Shown in pieces: positions 34,957-43,394 of a DNA stretch of 64,000 bases. The position numbers and the translations under genes are program-made. The notes below the pieces were generated by a model, which searched no databases, was not told the origin of the DNA, and saw only the letters and a list, made by a program, of their open reading frames with translations. Within the stretch, counting starts at the first letter, position 1, and every line of letters starts with the position of its first letter. The DNA comes from Lachnospiraceae bacterium (GTDB lineage Bacteria; Bacillota; Clostridia; Lachnospirales; Lachnospiraceae). The stretch is taken from contig JAFZQH010000030.1 in the NCBI GenBank assembly GCA_017550165.1, positions 1-64,000 on the forward strand. The letters run 5' to 3'.

Positions 34957-36531
34957 CTACTTTGCAAGCCTCTCTATCCTGCATGTATGCTTCTTTGTCT
35001 CGCTATCATAACTAATGCCCACCAGGAGGATATCGCCTCCGAAATTAATCAAGGCTTCCGGATATTTCTTGTCTTTTATCTGTTTAATAGCAGTATCAGC
35101 CAGCTTATTCCATTTCAGCTCTATGACCAACATGGGGATCGATTCAGCCTTTTTCGGAATAAAAACTATATCCGCAAAACCTTTTCCCGAAGGAAGCTCC
35201 TCGATTTTGATATAATGATCAACCCATGTTCGATAAGCTGACCTTATGGTACTTCTTAACGCTTCTTCATTATTATAATACAGAGGATTCGTCTCAAGGT
35301 TATGCATACGCTCAAGATACTCTGCAACCGCTTCGCCATCCATATTAATCGTATCCTGCAAAAGCTGCTCGGCGCCCATAACCAATTTCATTGTCTCAGT
35401 ATGCTTTCCATTCCTTACAGAGCGCTCAAATTCCTGTAAGACTTCCTTGTTCGGAATACGCACGGTCTGATGCTCGTCATCGTAAACCAGATATCCCAGG
35501 TGGATCAACAATGTCAGAACATCATCTCTATTATTAATGATTGACATATCATTACCGAAGGATCCTGTATCAACAGAGCAGCTCTCCCCTGCGATCATCT
35601 TTATGATCGACTGTTGAAGTCCGTCAAAGTCCATATCCAGATAATCCTTGAGTGACTCAAAACTTTCTGTTCTTGACCAATACGAAGATAATGTTCCCAT
35701 TTGAACAGCCATCATAACAGAACTCGGGTTATATATAGATTTTATTTCCCTGAATGAGTATCCATCGTACCACTCTCTCATTTCTTCAAAGCTCAATCCA
35801 TTACGACTGCAGAGGTCTTTTACCTCTTCTTCTGTAAATCCTATATACTCGGCAAATTTCCAGGGCATAAGCATGGAGTATTCGGTAAAATCGGACATCG
35901 CCGACTGTGTGCCATACTTCTTAATAGGCAGGATGCCTGTGAGATAAACAGCCGCAAATATCTTTCCTGAAGTACCGCTGTTTTTAAACAATCCTCGTAA
36001 GAACTTTACATAATCATTTTGTGCGTCTGCATTTCCCTTCGTTTCCCTGAAGATTACATCCCATTCATCCACGATCATGATAATTTTATTTCCGGTAACC
36101 TGTACCGCACTTAACAGGGTCCCTGAAAAGGATTCATTTTTTTCAATCTGCGGATATGCCTCTATAAGCTCCTTTGTTACCTGCCTCTCAATATATTCAC
36201 TTATCTTCCCCGGTTCTCCTGCATCCCACATTACGCTCGCCATATCAAAATAAATGATATCGTACTTGTTCATGTGTTCTCTGAAGGATGCATCTTTGGA
36301 TATTGCAAGATCTTCAAAGAGTTTGGTGGAATCACAAGTCTTGTCATAATAGGCACTTAACATCTGCGCTGCAAAAGATTTTCCAAACCTTCTCGGTCTA
36401 CTGATGCATATCATCCTCCGCGGAGAATCAATCGACTGGTTTATTATGGAAATCATTCCGCTCTTGTCAACATAATCTCCGTTCCGTATTGTGCGGAACA
36501 GTTCATTGCCCGGATTCAAATACTGACCCAT
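34957..36531 (-). CDS. AAA-ATPase-like / PD-(D/E)XK protein (DUF1703 type)
   Basis: 524 residues. N-terminal P-loop: ISRPRRFGKSFAAQMLSAYY (43-62, Walker A), IIMIVDEWDVIF (about 148-159, Walker B). The C-terminal ~110 residues are the PD-(D/E)XK_9-like part: GFADIVFIPKK and MLVIELKWNKLADTAIKQIK. This family is abundant in Bacteroidetes and clostridial genomes and is thought to be selfish or defence-related; its activity is unproven. It has no evident link to glycan synthesis, lies in operon orientation between two polymer genes, and looks like cargo. Four-residue gap logic: 25 bp separate it from the CDP-glycerol-transferase-like gene upstream. Confidence 0.82.
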   Translation of the reverse strand: MGQYLNPGNELFRTIRNGDYVDKSGMISIINQSIDSPRRMICISRPRRFGKSFAAQMLSAYYDKTCDSTKLFEDLAISKDASFREHMNKYDIIYFDMASVMWDAGEPGKISEYIERQVTKELIEAYPQIEKNESFSGTLLSAVQVTGNKIIMIVDEWDVIFRETKGNADAQNDYVKFLRGLFKNSGTSGKIFAAVYLTGILPIKKYGTQSAMSDFTEYSMLMPWKFAEYIGFTEEEVKDLCSRNGLSFEEMREWYDGYSFREIKSIYNPSSVMMAVQMGTLSSYWSRTESFESLKDYLDMDFDGLQQSIIKMIAGESCSVDTGSFGNDMSIINNRDDVLTLLIHLGYLVYDDEHQTVRIPNKEVLQEFERSVRNGKHTETMKLVMGAEQLLQDTINMDGEAVAEYLERMHNLETNPLYYNNEEALRSTIRSAYRTWVDHYIKIEELPSGKGFADIVFIPKKAESIPMLVIELKWNKLADTAIKQIKDKKYPEALINFGGDILLVGISYDSETKKHTCRIERLAK

Positions 36532-36556
36532 GCTCTGTACTCCTTATATACCCTAT

Positions 36557-37750
36557 TTATTTTATCCATTTCTCAATAACATCTGCAACGCGTTCGCTTG
36601 CGTGCCCATCCTCACAGACACCGTGCTTATTCATAAAGTCATCCTTTTGGGTTTTATAATCCTCAAGATCAAACAACCTTATATTATTCTCCAGCCCTAC
36701 ATTATCGGTTGCGATGGAAAAAGGCAGTTCTTCTGCCTTCCACATCAGCTCTCCGCGATCCTCCACGTAGTCCTCAATGTCATCCGCATACAGGAACACC
36801 GGGATACCTCCGAACATGGCATCAAATGCGCAGCTGGAGTAGTCTGTGATCAGCGCATCAGATGCCGCTATAAGCTCACTGGTATCGTCCGCCTGACTGA
36901 CATCTATAGTACAGTCGTATCTTTCATCCAATGGCATTTCTTCATATATGGCGGCGAGCTGCGGGTGGAGTCTTAGCATTACTCTCCATTCACCACCAAA
37001 CTTCCCGGACAAGGCATCGCATATCCTGTCAAATTGAACAGTGGAGATATTTGCTGTTACAGCCTTTTTCCCCGTCTGGTTACCGCTCCTGAACGTCGGT
37101 GTATATAACAGTAGTTTTATATCCGTTGAAAGACCGTATCTCGACCTGATTTCTTTCCTGATCTTTTCCCTGTCCCCGACAATAATGTCACACCTGGGGG
37201 AGCCTGTTCTTAGTGTTGGCCCATTATATAACAGCTTTTTAGGATATATCCTGTCACAATACTCAGAATTGGACAGAAAGTAATCTGCCAGATTTGAATC
37301 CCATTCACTGACGATCCTTGCTATCTCGGGAAACGCGTCTCCCCTGAACAATCCAACTGCCTTAAACCCTATGGTTGCATGCCATGTCTGGATATATAAC
37401 TGACCCATTCTCTTTAATGTCCCGAAGGGCTTTCTGTAATTATCGACCCATACCTTTGCAGTTGACAGGTGATATGCCGTGTTTCTCTTTGTATCGCATA
37501 CCGGGCGGATATACTCCGGAAACCCATGATTTATATCATGAGTAAGCCATACCATCTCAAGATCTTTATTTCTTCGATGCAATTCCTCTGCGATATATCT
37601 GGGATTACACCCAAATCCGCCGTCTCCCTCAAATGCCGCGAAAACTATCTTGTTTCGCTTCACCGGGAAGACCCTCATCAAAAAGAAAAGAAAACTCAAG
37701 GCTTTTGCCTTTAGTCTCCTTTTTCGTATGTATGATGCCTCACTCGACAC
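36557..37750 (-). CDS. CDP-glycerol:glycerophosphotransferase family protein (TagB/TagF-like)
   Basis: 397 residues. Glyphos_transf fold: NKIVFAAFEGDGGFGCNPRY (33-52), LYIQTWHATIGFKAVGL, LKLLLYTPTFR-like LLLYTPTFRSG, RLHPQLAA, and the late DALITDYSSCAFDAMFGGIP, which is the CDP-binding signature of teichoic-acid glycerol/ribitol phosphotransferases. No clear membrane anchor beyond a short hydrophobic stretch ALSFLFFLMRVF at residues 17-28. It uses a GTG start (GAGG 9 nt upstream) that overlaps the end of the TagD-like gene by 11 bp, so donor synthesis and transfer are coupled. The transferred alcohol need not be glycerol. Confidence 0.86.
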   Translation of the reverse strand: MSSEASYIRKRRLKAKALSFLFFLMRVFPVKRNKIVFAAFEGDGGFGCNPRYIAEELHRRNKDLEMVWLTHDINHGFPEYIRPVCDTKRNTAYHLSTAKVWVDNYRKPFGTLKRMGQLYIQTWHATIGFKAVGLFRGDAFPEIARIVSEWDSNLADYFLSNSEYCDRIYPKKLLYNGPTLRTGSPRCDIIVGDREKIRKEIRSRYGLSTDIKLLLYTPTFRSGNQTGKKAVTANISTVQFDRICDALSGKFGGEWRVMLRLHPQLAAIYEEMPLDERYDCTIDVSQADDTSELIAASDALITDYSSCAFDAMFGGIPVFLYADDIEDYVEDRGELMWKAEELPFSIATDNVGLENNIRLFDLEDYKTQKDDFMNKHGVCEDGHASERVADVIEKWIK

Positions 37751-38177
37751 GATTCGGCACCTCGACTCTAAGCAGCGTAGATGAAATCTGTGGTGTATGC
37801 GGCAGATAGATCACCTTTACTCCCACCTTGGCCAGATCCTTTTCCGTCTGCTCCCAGCGATCATTCCCTTTCCAGTCATCCCCTATAAATACCGCTTCAA
37901 ACTTATAGATACCGTAAAGGAATAGTTTGTCCAATGTATCGACGATCTCACATCGATCCACCGCTTTCAGGTTCCGTATGATCTCTGCCCGGTCTGCTTC
38001 ACAGATTACCGGGGTCTTGTTCTTGTACTCCTGGACGAGCTTGTCAGAATTGACACCGACAATAAGCCGGTCACACATCTCTGCAGCCCGGTTTATGATC
38101 GCAAGGTGCCCGATATGAAACATATCAAACACGCCTTGGGTATATCCAATTTTGTATGGTTTTCTATTATTTTTCAT
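37740..38177 (-). CDS. tagD: Glycerol-3-phosphate cytidylyltransferase-like enzyme (TagD/TarD type)
   Basis: 145 residues, slightly longer than the usual ~130. It has all family motifs: YTQGVFDMFHIGHLAIINRA (12-31, HxGH at 21-24), VGVNSDKLVQEYKNKTP, a RAEIIRNLKAVD segment equivalent to RxxxV, and ISSTLLR (131-137) for CTP binding. It would make a CDP-alcohol, most simply CDP-glycerol, from the phospho-alcohol and CTP. It is sandwiched between and overlaps two CDP-glycerol-transferase-like genes, which supports that role. The ribosome site is weak, consistent with coupling to the upstream gene. Confidence 0.86.
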   Translation of the reverse strand: MKNNRKPYKIGYTQGVFDMFHIGHLAIINRAAEMCDRLIVGVNSDKLVQEYKNKTPVICEADRAEIIRNLKAVDRCEIVDTLDKLFLYGIYKFEAVFIGDDWKGNDRWEQTEKDLAKVGVKVIYLPHTPQISSTLLRVEVPNRVE

Positions 38178-40887
38178 ACTTTATAATATCGACAACCTCC
38201 TGATATACTCTCTCACCGCAGTCTCCTGCTGGGCTGGAATTTATACTCTTGAATGTATCAAGCTGAATATCTCTGTCGAACTTCGCCCCGTGCACTTCAT
38301 TCCTAATGAAGTCTGCCAGTGGATTAAATATATCCTCAAACAGGCAATAGGGAAGCCATTGGGACTCTCGATGGAATCCCATAGATAATCCGAATACCTC
38401 GTCCCTGTCAAAAGAAAACTCTTTAACTGTCGCGGTACGGTTATCCATATCCAGGTCATATATTAAATGTTCTGGCGCATAATTAAACTTAACGGAATAA
38501 TCATAGGCATCTCTGTAAAAATAGCCTATACTGCCATTCTTCCAATAGTTGCTTCTGTCTTCAATAGTATATGGAAATGGAGGAATCCATTCCTTTGCCT
38601 CATTAGTATGTGTATCTATCTCCACAAACTTGTTTCCCCAATGTGGCGCCAGTATCAGTTTGCCTTTATAAATAATTCCATTGCTGAAATAATAATCCTC
38701 ACATTCATATCTTTGATGACGTTTAACAGAAACAATACCTTCGACTGCCGCATCTACTTTCTCCCAAGTATCATCTGATATGTTCCACTTAACAAGGACC
38801 GTACCCCTATAGGGCAAGAACCAGAATATATTAGGCTCGTTAGCATCCATCAGCGCCCCCCTGTACATTCCGTTTAAGGATACCCTTCTTTCCTGTACTT
38901 CTCCCGTTTCCAACTGTATCGCGCGCATTCTCGTTCCCGTTTTATCAATACAGAACAGTTTCGGTCCTTTTAGGGTTATTCCCGGTATCTCAATACAGGA
39001 TACCATATGCATCTTATGTGTACTCCCATCAGGTGCTGTAACAGTCTTTGATGATCGTGAAATGATTGTGGGTATGTTTTCCGTCTCAGGTGAATCTGCA
39101 ATCGGCCCATCATCAACTCTAAAAAACCTTACGGAGATAATCCTTTCCATCAGCTCATTTTCGTAGACGCTGTATTCATCGCTGAATGCCTCATCTTCTA
39201 TATAGTTCACAACCTCTTTTATTGCATCGAAGCAGACTAGTGAAGTGTACCTGTTAGGAAGCAGATAGAACACTTCCGGATGCTCGGAAAAGATTAAATT
39301 GGCAGCGTCTACGAAGGCCCCATCCCTTCCTACTTCATGCTTTAATTCTATCTTGTGAAAGCTCTTGCTCTCAGGATCCATAATAAGGATATTCTCAGCG
39401 TTTGCCGGAAATATTATTACCTTCCCCGCTTCCTTTATAACCGTTCTATAGTAACCTCCCCCGGAGTACTCATTGGGAAGCGCCGCACAGTAGTGGTAGG
39501 TTTCTTCGTTGTCTTTCTTTTCAAAAAGTCGATTTCCCAACATCAATGAATAATGATCATACCTGTCCCAACGGTTTGTTCCACGCGTCCAAGCCTTCCA
39601 GTCGTCCTCCGCAGGCGCCTCAGTAAATGTATTGTTCATGATATACACCGGCTTGCCTGCAACTCCGAACAGTGATATCACACTTGTTCCGGCGTCTCCG
39701 ATATAGGCATCACTTAAAGCTATGGATACTCCTATATCAGGGGTGGTATCAAATATTCCTATACCGTCCTCAACAAAAGCCTTCTTCAGAGATTCATACT
39801 CCTCCCTGTATTCCGGCCTCATTGATTCCATGGATGATTCAAGAAGGGGATGTGGTCTCCATAGGAGGCAGGCATCCTCCACTCCCTTAAAGGTGTCAAA
39901 TACGTACCCAAGCTTCTTTAACCAGCTTTCTGTATCATCCAGCATACCCCCCAGACTGGTATTGTAGAAATACACCCGCCTTCCTGCCATCTTTTCCTTC
40001 CATTCTGCCGGTGGTTCGGGGGGAGTATTACATAGTCTGATCACCCGGTCGAACTTGGGTGAACCCAAGGGCAGGAATTTTTCCCTTGGAATTCGCTTAT
40101 CAAACTGCTCTATGATCTCCTTTGACTGCACTACTATGTAATCCGCATTCATATATGAGGGGAGGTATCTCTGACCCTCACTCATCATTCCCGCTGTGGC
40201 ATAGTAGGGCACATACACCAAGCAATCCGTGTATTCCTTCAGCCTGTCTGAGTAATAAGCGGGATGCACGCTGGTGACAAAATTATGATTGTCATATGGG
40301 TTGTGAAAGAAGATCATGTCCGGGTGATGCTCCGGAAGATTGAACTCTTCATGGTTTATCACGGGCACATAGTCCGGGTATTTATCGATGTCATAATTGA
40401 CTTTGGCGATACTGCCATCAGGATTCTTATCATAATAAGGGATGGGGACTACATAGGCGTCACAGTTCTCGTCGGCGTCTGCTGCCATCCAGATTGATTC
40501 CAAGGAGTCCCACATAGTGACATTGTAGGGCAGGAATACCGCTTCCAGTCTGATGGGAAGGGCATTTATGCTGCTTTCTGCTCTTGATAATGCTTTTTTC
40601 AGGCGCTTCTCAATAGTTCCCTGATCCACATCCTGATCTGACGTTACTTCCTCATTAACGTGATACAGGCTTTCACAGTATTCCTCCAGGAGCTTTACTG
40701 CCTCTGTGCCTTCTCCCTCGCTTGACTCAATGAGGTTGCCGATCGCCACCGCCGCATCCTGACAATCACCCAGTAAGGCTGTCGCATGCGTCGTATCATT
40801 TCCCTTTATGAACTTGATGATCTCAGCGTGCGCCTCTTCGATTGTTTTAATCAGTTCAGCGCATCGTCTTTTTGTGTGTTTTCTCAT
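38167..40887 (-). CDS. Large CDP-glycerol-transferase-like protein with C-terminal propeller-like region
   Basis: 906 residues. Residues 1-110 are a helical, charged N-terminal extension (MRKHTKRRCAELIKTIEEAH). Residues about 110-480 look like a Glyphos_transf/TagB domain: LEAVFLPYNVTMWDSLESIW, VYVPYYATAGM, FLPLGSPKFDRV, LLWRPHPLLESSM and DAYIGDAGTSVISLFGVAGK. Residues about 490-880 contain repeated blade-like units (KVIIFPANAENILIMDPESK, FWFLPYRGTVLVKWNISDD, LILAPHWGNKFVEIDTHTNE), suggesting a beta-propeller, perhaps for acceptor binding. It is cytosolic. A 38-codon relic of the same N-terminus occurs 1.1 kb upstream. Overlaps tagD by 11 bp. Confidence 0.7.
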   Translation of the reverse strand: MRKHTKRRCAELIKTIEEAHAEIIKFIKGNDTTHATALLGDCQDAAVAIGNLIESSEGEGTEAVKLLEEYCESLYHVNEEVTSDQDVDQGTIEKRLKKALSRAESSINALPIRLEAVFLPYNVTMWDSLESIWMAADADENCDAYVVPIPYYDKNPDGSIAKVNYDIDKYPDYVPVINHEEFNLPEHHPDMIFFHNPYDNHNFVTSVHPAYYSDRLKEYTDCLVYVPYYATAGMMSEGQRYLPSYMNADYIVVQSKEIIEQFDKRIPREKFLPLGSPKFDRVIRLCNTPPEPPAEWKEKMAGRRVYFYNTSLGGMLDDTESWLKKLGYVFDTFKGVEDACLLWRPHPLLESSMESMRPEYREEYESLKKAFVEDGIGIFDTTPDIGVSIALSDAYIGDAGTSVISLFGVAGKPVYIMNNTFTEAPAEDDWKAWTRGTNRWDRYDHYSLMLGNRLFEKKDNEETYHYCAALPNEYSGGGYYRTVIKEAGKVIIFPANAENILIMDPESKSFHKIELKHEVGRDGAFVDAANLIFSEHPEVFYLLPNRYTSLVCFDAIKEVVNYIEDEAFSDEYSVYENELMERIISVRFFRVDDGPIADSPETENIPTIISRSSKTVTAPDGSTHKMHMVSCIEIPGITLKGPKLFCIDKTGTRMRAIQLETGEVQERRVSLNGMYRGALMDANEPNIFWFLPYRGTVLVKWNISDDTWEKVDAAVEGIVSVKRHQRYECEDYYFSNGIIYKGKLILAPHWGNKFVEIDTHTNEAKEWIPPFPYTIEDRSNYWKNGSIGYFYRDAYDYSVKFNYAPEHLIYDLDMDNRTATVKEFSFDRDEVFGLSMGFHRESQWLPYCLFEDIFNPLADFIRNEVHGAKFDRDIQLDTFKSINSSPAGDCGERVYQEVVDIIKYEK

Positions 40888-40897
40888 CTAACAGAAT

Positions 40898-41923
40898 TCA
40901 TTGTTTTGATGCTATCATAATGATGTCATCTTTTATAAAACCATATCTATTAATCTCTTCTTCCGTCAATTCATCTTCAGGACTAAAGACCTTAATCTTT
41001 AATCCATATTTTTCAAAACGCTCTTTGAAATCTTTTCCATATAACCTTACATGATCTTCTTGCCCGTACTCCCGCAATCTATCCACGGGACTAATAATGG
41101 TATTATCTTCATATGTTTTATCTATGTCAGTACATATTGGAATTGAAAAGATCCATTTCCCATCGTGTTTTAAAACCCTCATGACCTCTGACACAGCCTT
41201 GTTTTCATCTTTTATATGCTCCATTACATGATTACAGATTACATAATCAAATATCTCTTCTTTGTATTGAATACATGTAATATCTGTGACATGCATTCCT
41301 CGACCAGGATTAATATCTCCTGTATAGTAATCAATGCTTCCGTTTGCCTGTATCATTTCACTTATAGATCTCTCCGGGGCAAAATGCAGAACTCTTCCAT
41401 TCATGGCATCTAAATTGGTCTTATTCTTTAGCACATAATATAACCATCTTTCTCTATCGTTACATCCACACAAAGGACATATGCAATTATCACGCAAACC
41501 TCCGCCAATAATGTGTTTATTTCTGAATAATTCCTGCTCAATTCCTGCGGGTTCAAAGGTGTCGAGGTTATTGTTGCAGATAATACAGTATTTATTGCCA
41601 TCAGCAGTGGGCTGATATGCTCGTTTGAAGAGATTGGTCTCAATAAAACTCGCCATATCATATACTTTTATGTCCGGTCTTTTAACCTGATTAATCATAG
41701 TTTTAATTTCACAGGTCGCCTTCGAATTCTTTATACATACCAAAATCTTCAGTTCTTCCTGAATCATAAGAAGCTCTGAAAATGTTTTAACACTTACACC
41801 ATCGATATGCTCCACTGCCGATTCATTGGTCTGGGCAAAAAAATCTATTTCAATTCCCAAATCACGACAAAACCTTAAAAACAAGTTTCCATACTTCCCT
41901 GCACCATAAATGACTCTCTTCAT
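40898..41923 (-). CDS. SAM-dependent methyltransferase with N-terminal Rossmann-like module
   Basis: 341 residues. Residues 1-92 are the shared module (MKRVIYGAGKYGNLFLRFCR, ILVCIKNSKATCEIKTMINQ). Residues about 112-160 hold a probable zinc-binding knot with YCIICNNN and CICPLCGCNDRERWLYYVL. A Methyltransf_11 domain follows: GRVLHFAPERSISEMI, YYTGDINPGRGMHVTDI, FDYVICNHVMEHIKDENKAV and VMRVLKHDGKWIFSIPI. The E/SxxxR 'HFAPE' motif and CxxC knot are usual in methyltransferases of polysaccharide clusters. It starts 6 bp after a short relic ORF and ends 10 bp before the 906-residue gene. Confidence 0.8.
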   Translation of the reverse strand: MKRVIYGAGKYGNLFLRFCRDLGIEIDFFAQTNESAVEHIDGVSVKTFSELLMIQEELKILVCIKNSKATCEIKTMINQVKRPDIKVYDMASFIETNLFKRAYQPTADGNKYCIICNNNLDTFEPAGIEQELFRNKHIIGGGLRDNCICPLCGCNDRERWLYYVLKNKTNLDAMNGRVLHFAPERSISEMIQANGSIDYYTGDINPGRGMHVTDITCIQYKEEIFDYVICNHVMEHIKDENKAVSEVMRVLKHDGKWIFSIPICTDIDKTYEDNTIISPVDRLREYGQEDHVRLYGKDFKERFEKYGLKIKVFSPEDELTEEEINRYGFIKDDIIMIASKQ

Positions 41924-41928
41924 TGTAG

Positions 41929-42045
41929 TTAAGATATAACCTTTCCGTGCTTATCGACCGTTTCAATGTACTTAACACTTTCAGCGTGCGCCTCTTCGAT
42001 TGTTTTGATCTGGTCGGTGCAGCGCTTTTTAGTGTACTTTCTCAT
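41929..42045 (-). pseudogene. 38-codon remnant duplicating the N-terminus of the 906-residue TagB/F-like protein
   Basis: The frame reads MRKYTKKRCTDQIKTIEEAH and then AESVKYIETVDKHGKVIS before a stop. Its first ~24 residues match MRKHTKRRCAELIKTIEEAH-AEIIKF at the start of the 906-residue protein, and the DNA shares 26 identical bases (AAAACAATCGAAGAGGCGCA and on). It ends 5 bp before the methyltransferase start. The most economical reading is a truncated duplicate left by recombination; translation as a short leader peptide is also possible. Confidence 0.65.
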
Positions 42046-42054
42046 CTATACTTC

Positions 42055-43362
42055 TCACTTCCCCAGAACACCAACAGGGACGACTTTAACACCTTTTTCA
42101 GTAGTATATGCCATAGGAGCATTAGCACATATGATAATCAAGAGATCCGGTTCTCTATAAGTGACGCCCGGATGCTCTGTATTTGATAGAACGGCTTCAT
42201 TATGCTTAACTATCAAATCCTTGAACTTTAGCAAGTTCTTTTCTGCCGCAGGGATTGCATTCGCACCGGTCTTGATTTCTATAAGAGCATACCTGCCATC
42301 CCTCAACTGATACACCGCATCTGCCTCAAGACCCATGTCATCACTGTAATGCATCACTCTGGCACCTTCTCGTTCCGCAAACACCAGCAGATCACGAAGC
42401 ACCATGTTTTCAAGCACATGCCCAAACATATCAAGATCCGTGTTGAAATATTCCGGCGATATATCTAATGCAGCCAGGCCTATCGAAGGATCAACAAAGA
42501 TATGCTTTTTAGCCGCTCGAATTGCCGTCTTGGATCTTATCTGCGGGGTCCAGGCATCAATATCCTTAATGACAAACAATGACTCAAGTACTTCTATATA
42601 TGACGCAATTGTTGCGTCCGAAACATCATGAGATGCCTTTATATCAGCATAAATATTGGTTTTCTTGGCCGTTGTTGCCATGTTTCTCGCATATGACCAA
42701 AGTATGGTTCTGGCCCATTCAGGGTTTCGCTTTACGCCATCTACAGCACTTATATCCTTTTTGTAAATCTGATTGTAATAGTCCCGTGCTATTTCAAGCT
42801 TTGCTTTTGGCGTTTTCAAGTGAAGGCATCTGGGCCATCCACCCCGGCATGCAGCAAAAAAAAGATCCTCAAGAGACGTACTGTTGCTGATTCCATCTAT
42901 CTCACATACCGGATTATTGAGCATTTCCCCAAATGATACCCTGCCATTTGACTCACCCGTCTCTGAAAGGGTCATTGGGTACATGGTTATTTCTGTTATC
43001 CGCCCGGTTCCCGTATGAGGCGTACGGACCTTTCTACTGGTAGAGCCGGTAAGATAGTATTCCCCAACCGCCTCCGGATTATCATCGCAGCTTTTTCTTA
43101 TCGCTCCCCAAATTTTGGGAGCATCCTGCCACTCGTCAAAAAGAATGGGTTTTTCGTTCTTAAGAAACAGCCCGGGAGATGTTTCTGCAATCGTGATATA
43201 ACCGTCTCTCTTCTCCTCATCCTGGAACTCAATAATTGTTTTACATCTCTCTCTTGCTGTCCTGGTCTTGCCACATCCCTTTGGGCCGACTATATTTATC
43301 GCATTGAAAGCTTCCGCTTTGCGATCTATTTCTTCATCAATTATCCTGGTGATATAATCCAT
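42055..43362 (-). CDS. AAA_14/DUF4143 ATPase
   Basis: 435 residues. Walker A INIVGPKGCGKTRTARE (22-38) and Walker B NEKPILFDEWQDAPKIW, followed by the arginine-sensor-like YYLTGSTSR; the C-terminal DUF4143 part has VFADPSIGLAALDISPEYF-like IFVDPSIGLAALDIS and a nuclease-like GLEADAVYQLRDGRYALIEI-K segment (D...ExK). These widespread ATPases have no settled function and are often mobile or in toxin/defence settings. It is in operon orientation, follows the GDPD gene by 32 bp and precedes the relic ORF; it has no obvious glycan role. ATG at 43362 follows GGGG by 5 nt. Confidence 0.85.
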   Translation of the reverse strand: MDYITRIIDEEIDRKAEAFNAINIVGPKGCGKTRTARERCKTIIEFQDEEKRDGYITIAETSPGLFLKNEKPILFDEWQDAPKIWGAIRKSCDDNPEAVGEYYLTGSTSRKVRTPHTGTGRITEITMYPMTLSETGESNGRVSFGEMLNNPVCEIDGISNSTSLEDLFFAACRGGWPRCLHLKTPKAKLEIARDYYNQIYKKDISAVDGVKRNPEWARTILWSYARNMATTAKKTNIYADIKASHDVSDATIASYIEVLESLFVIKDIDAWTPQIRSKTAIRAAKKHIFVDPSIGLAALDISPEYFNTDLDMFGHVLENMVLRDLLVFAEREGARVMHYSDDMGLEADAVYQLRDGRYALIEIKTGANAIPAAEKNLLKFKDLIVKHNEAVLSNTEHPGVTYREPDLLIIICANAPMAYTTEKGVKVVPVGVLGK

Positions 43363-43394
43363 TTCCACCCCTTCTTTCATATATCAATTTTAAT

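Noticed and set aside
34957-43362. A prophage or integrated plasmid around the two ATPase genes
   Set aside because: No integrase, phage structural, replication or transposase genes and no tRNA or attachment repeats are present.
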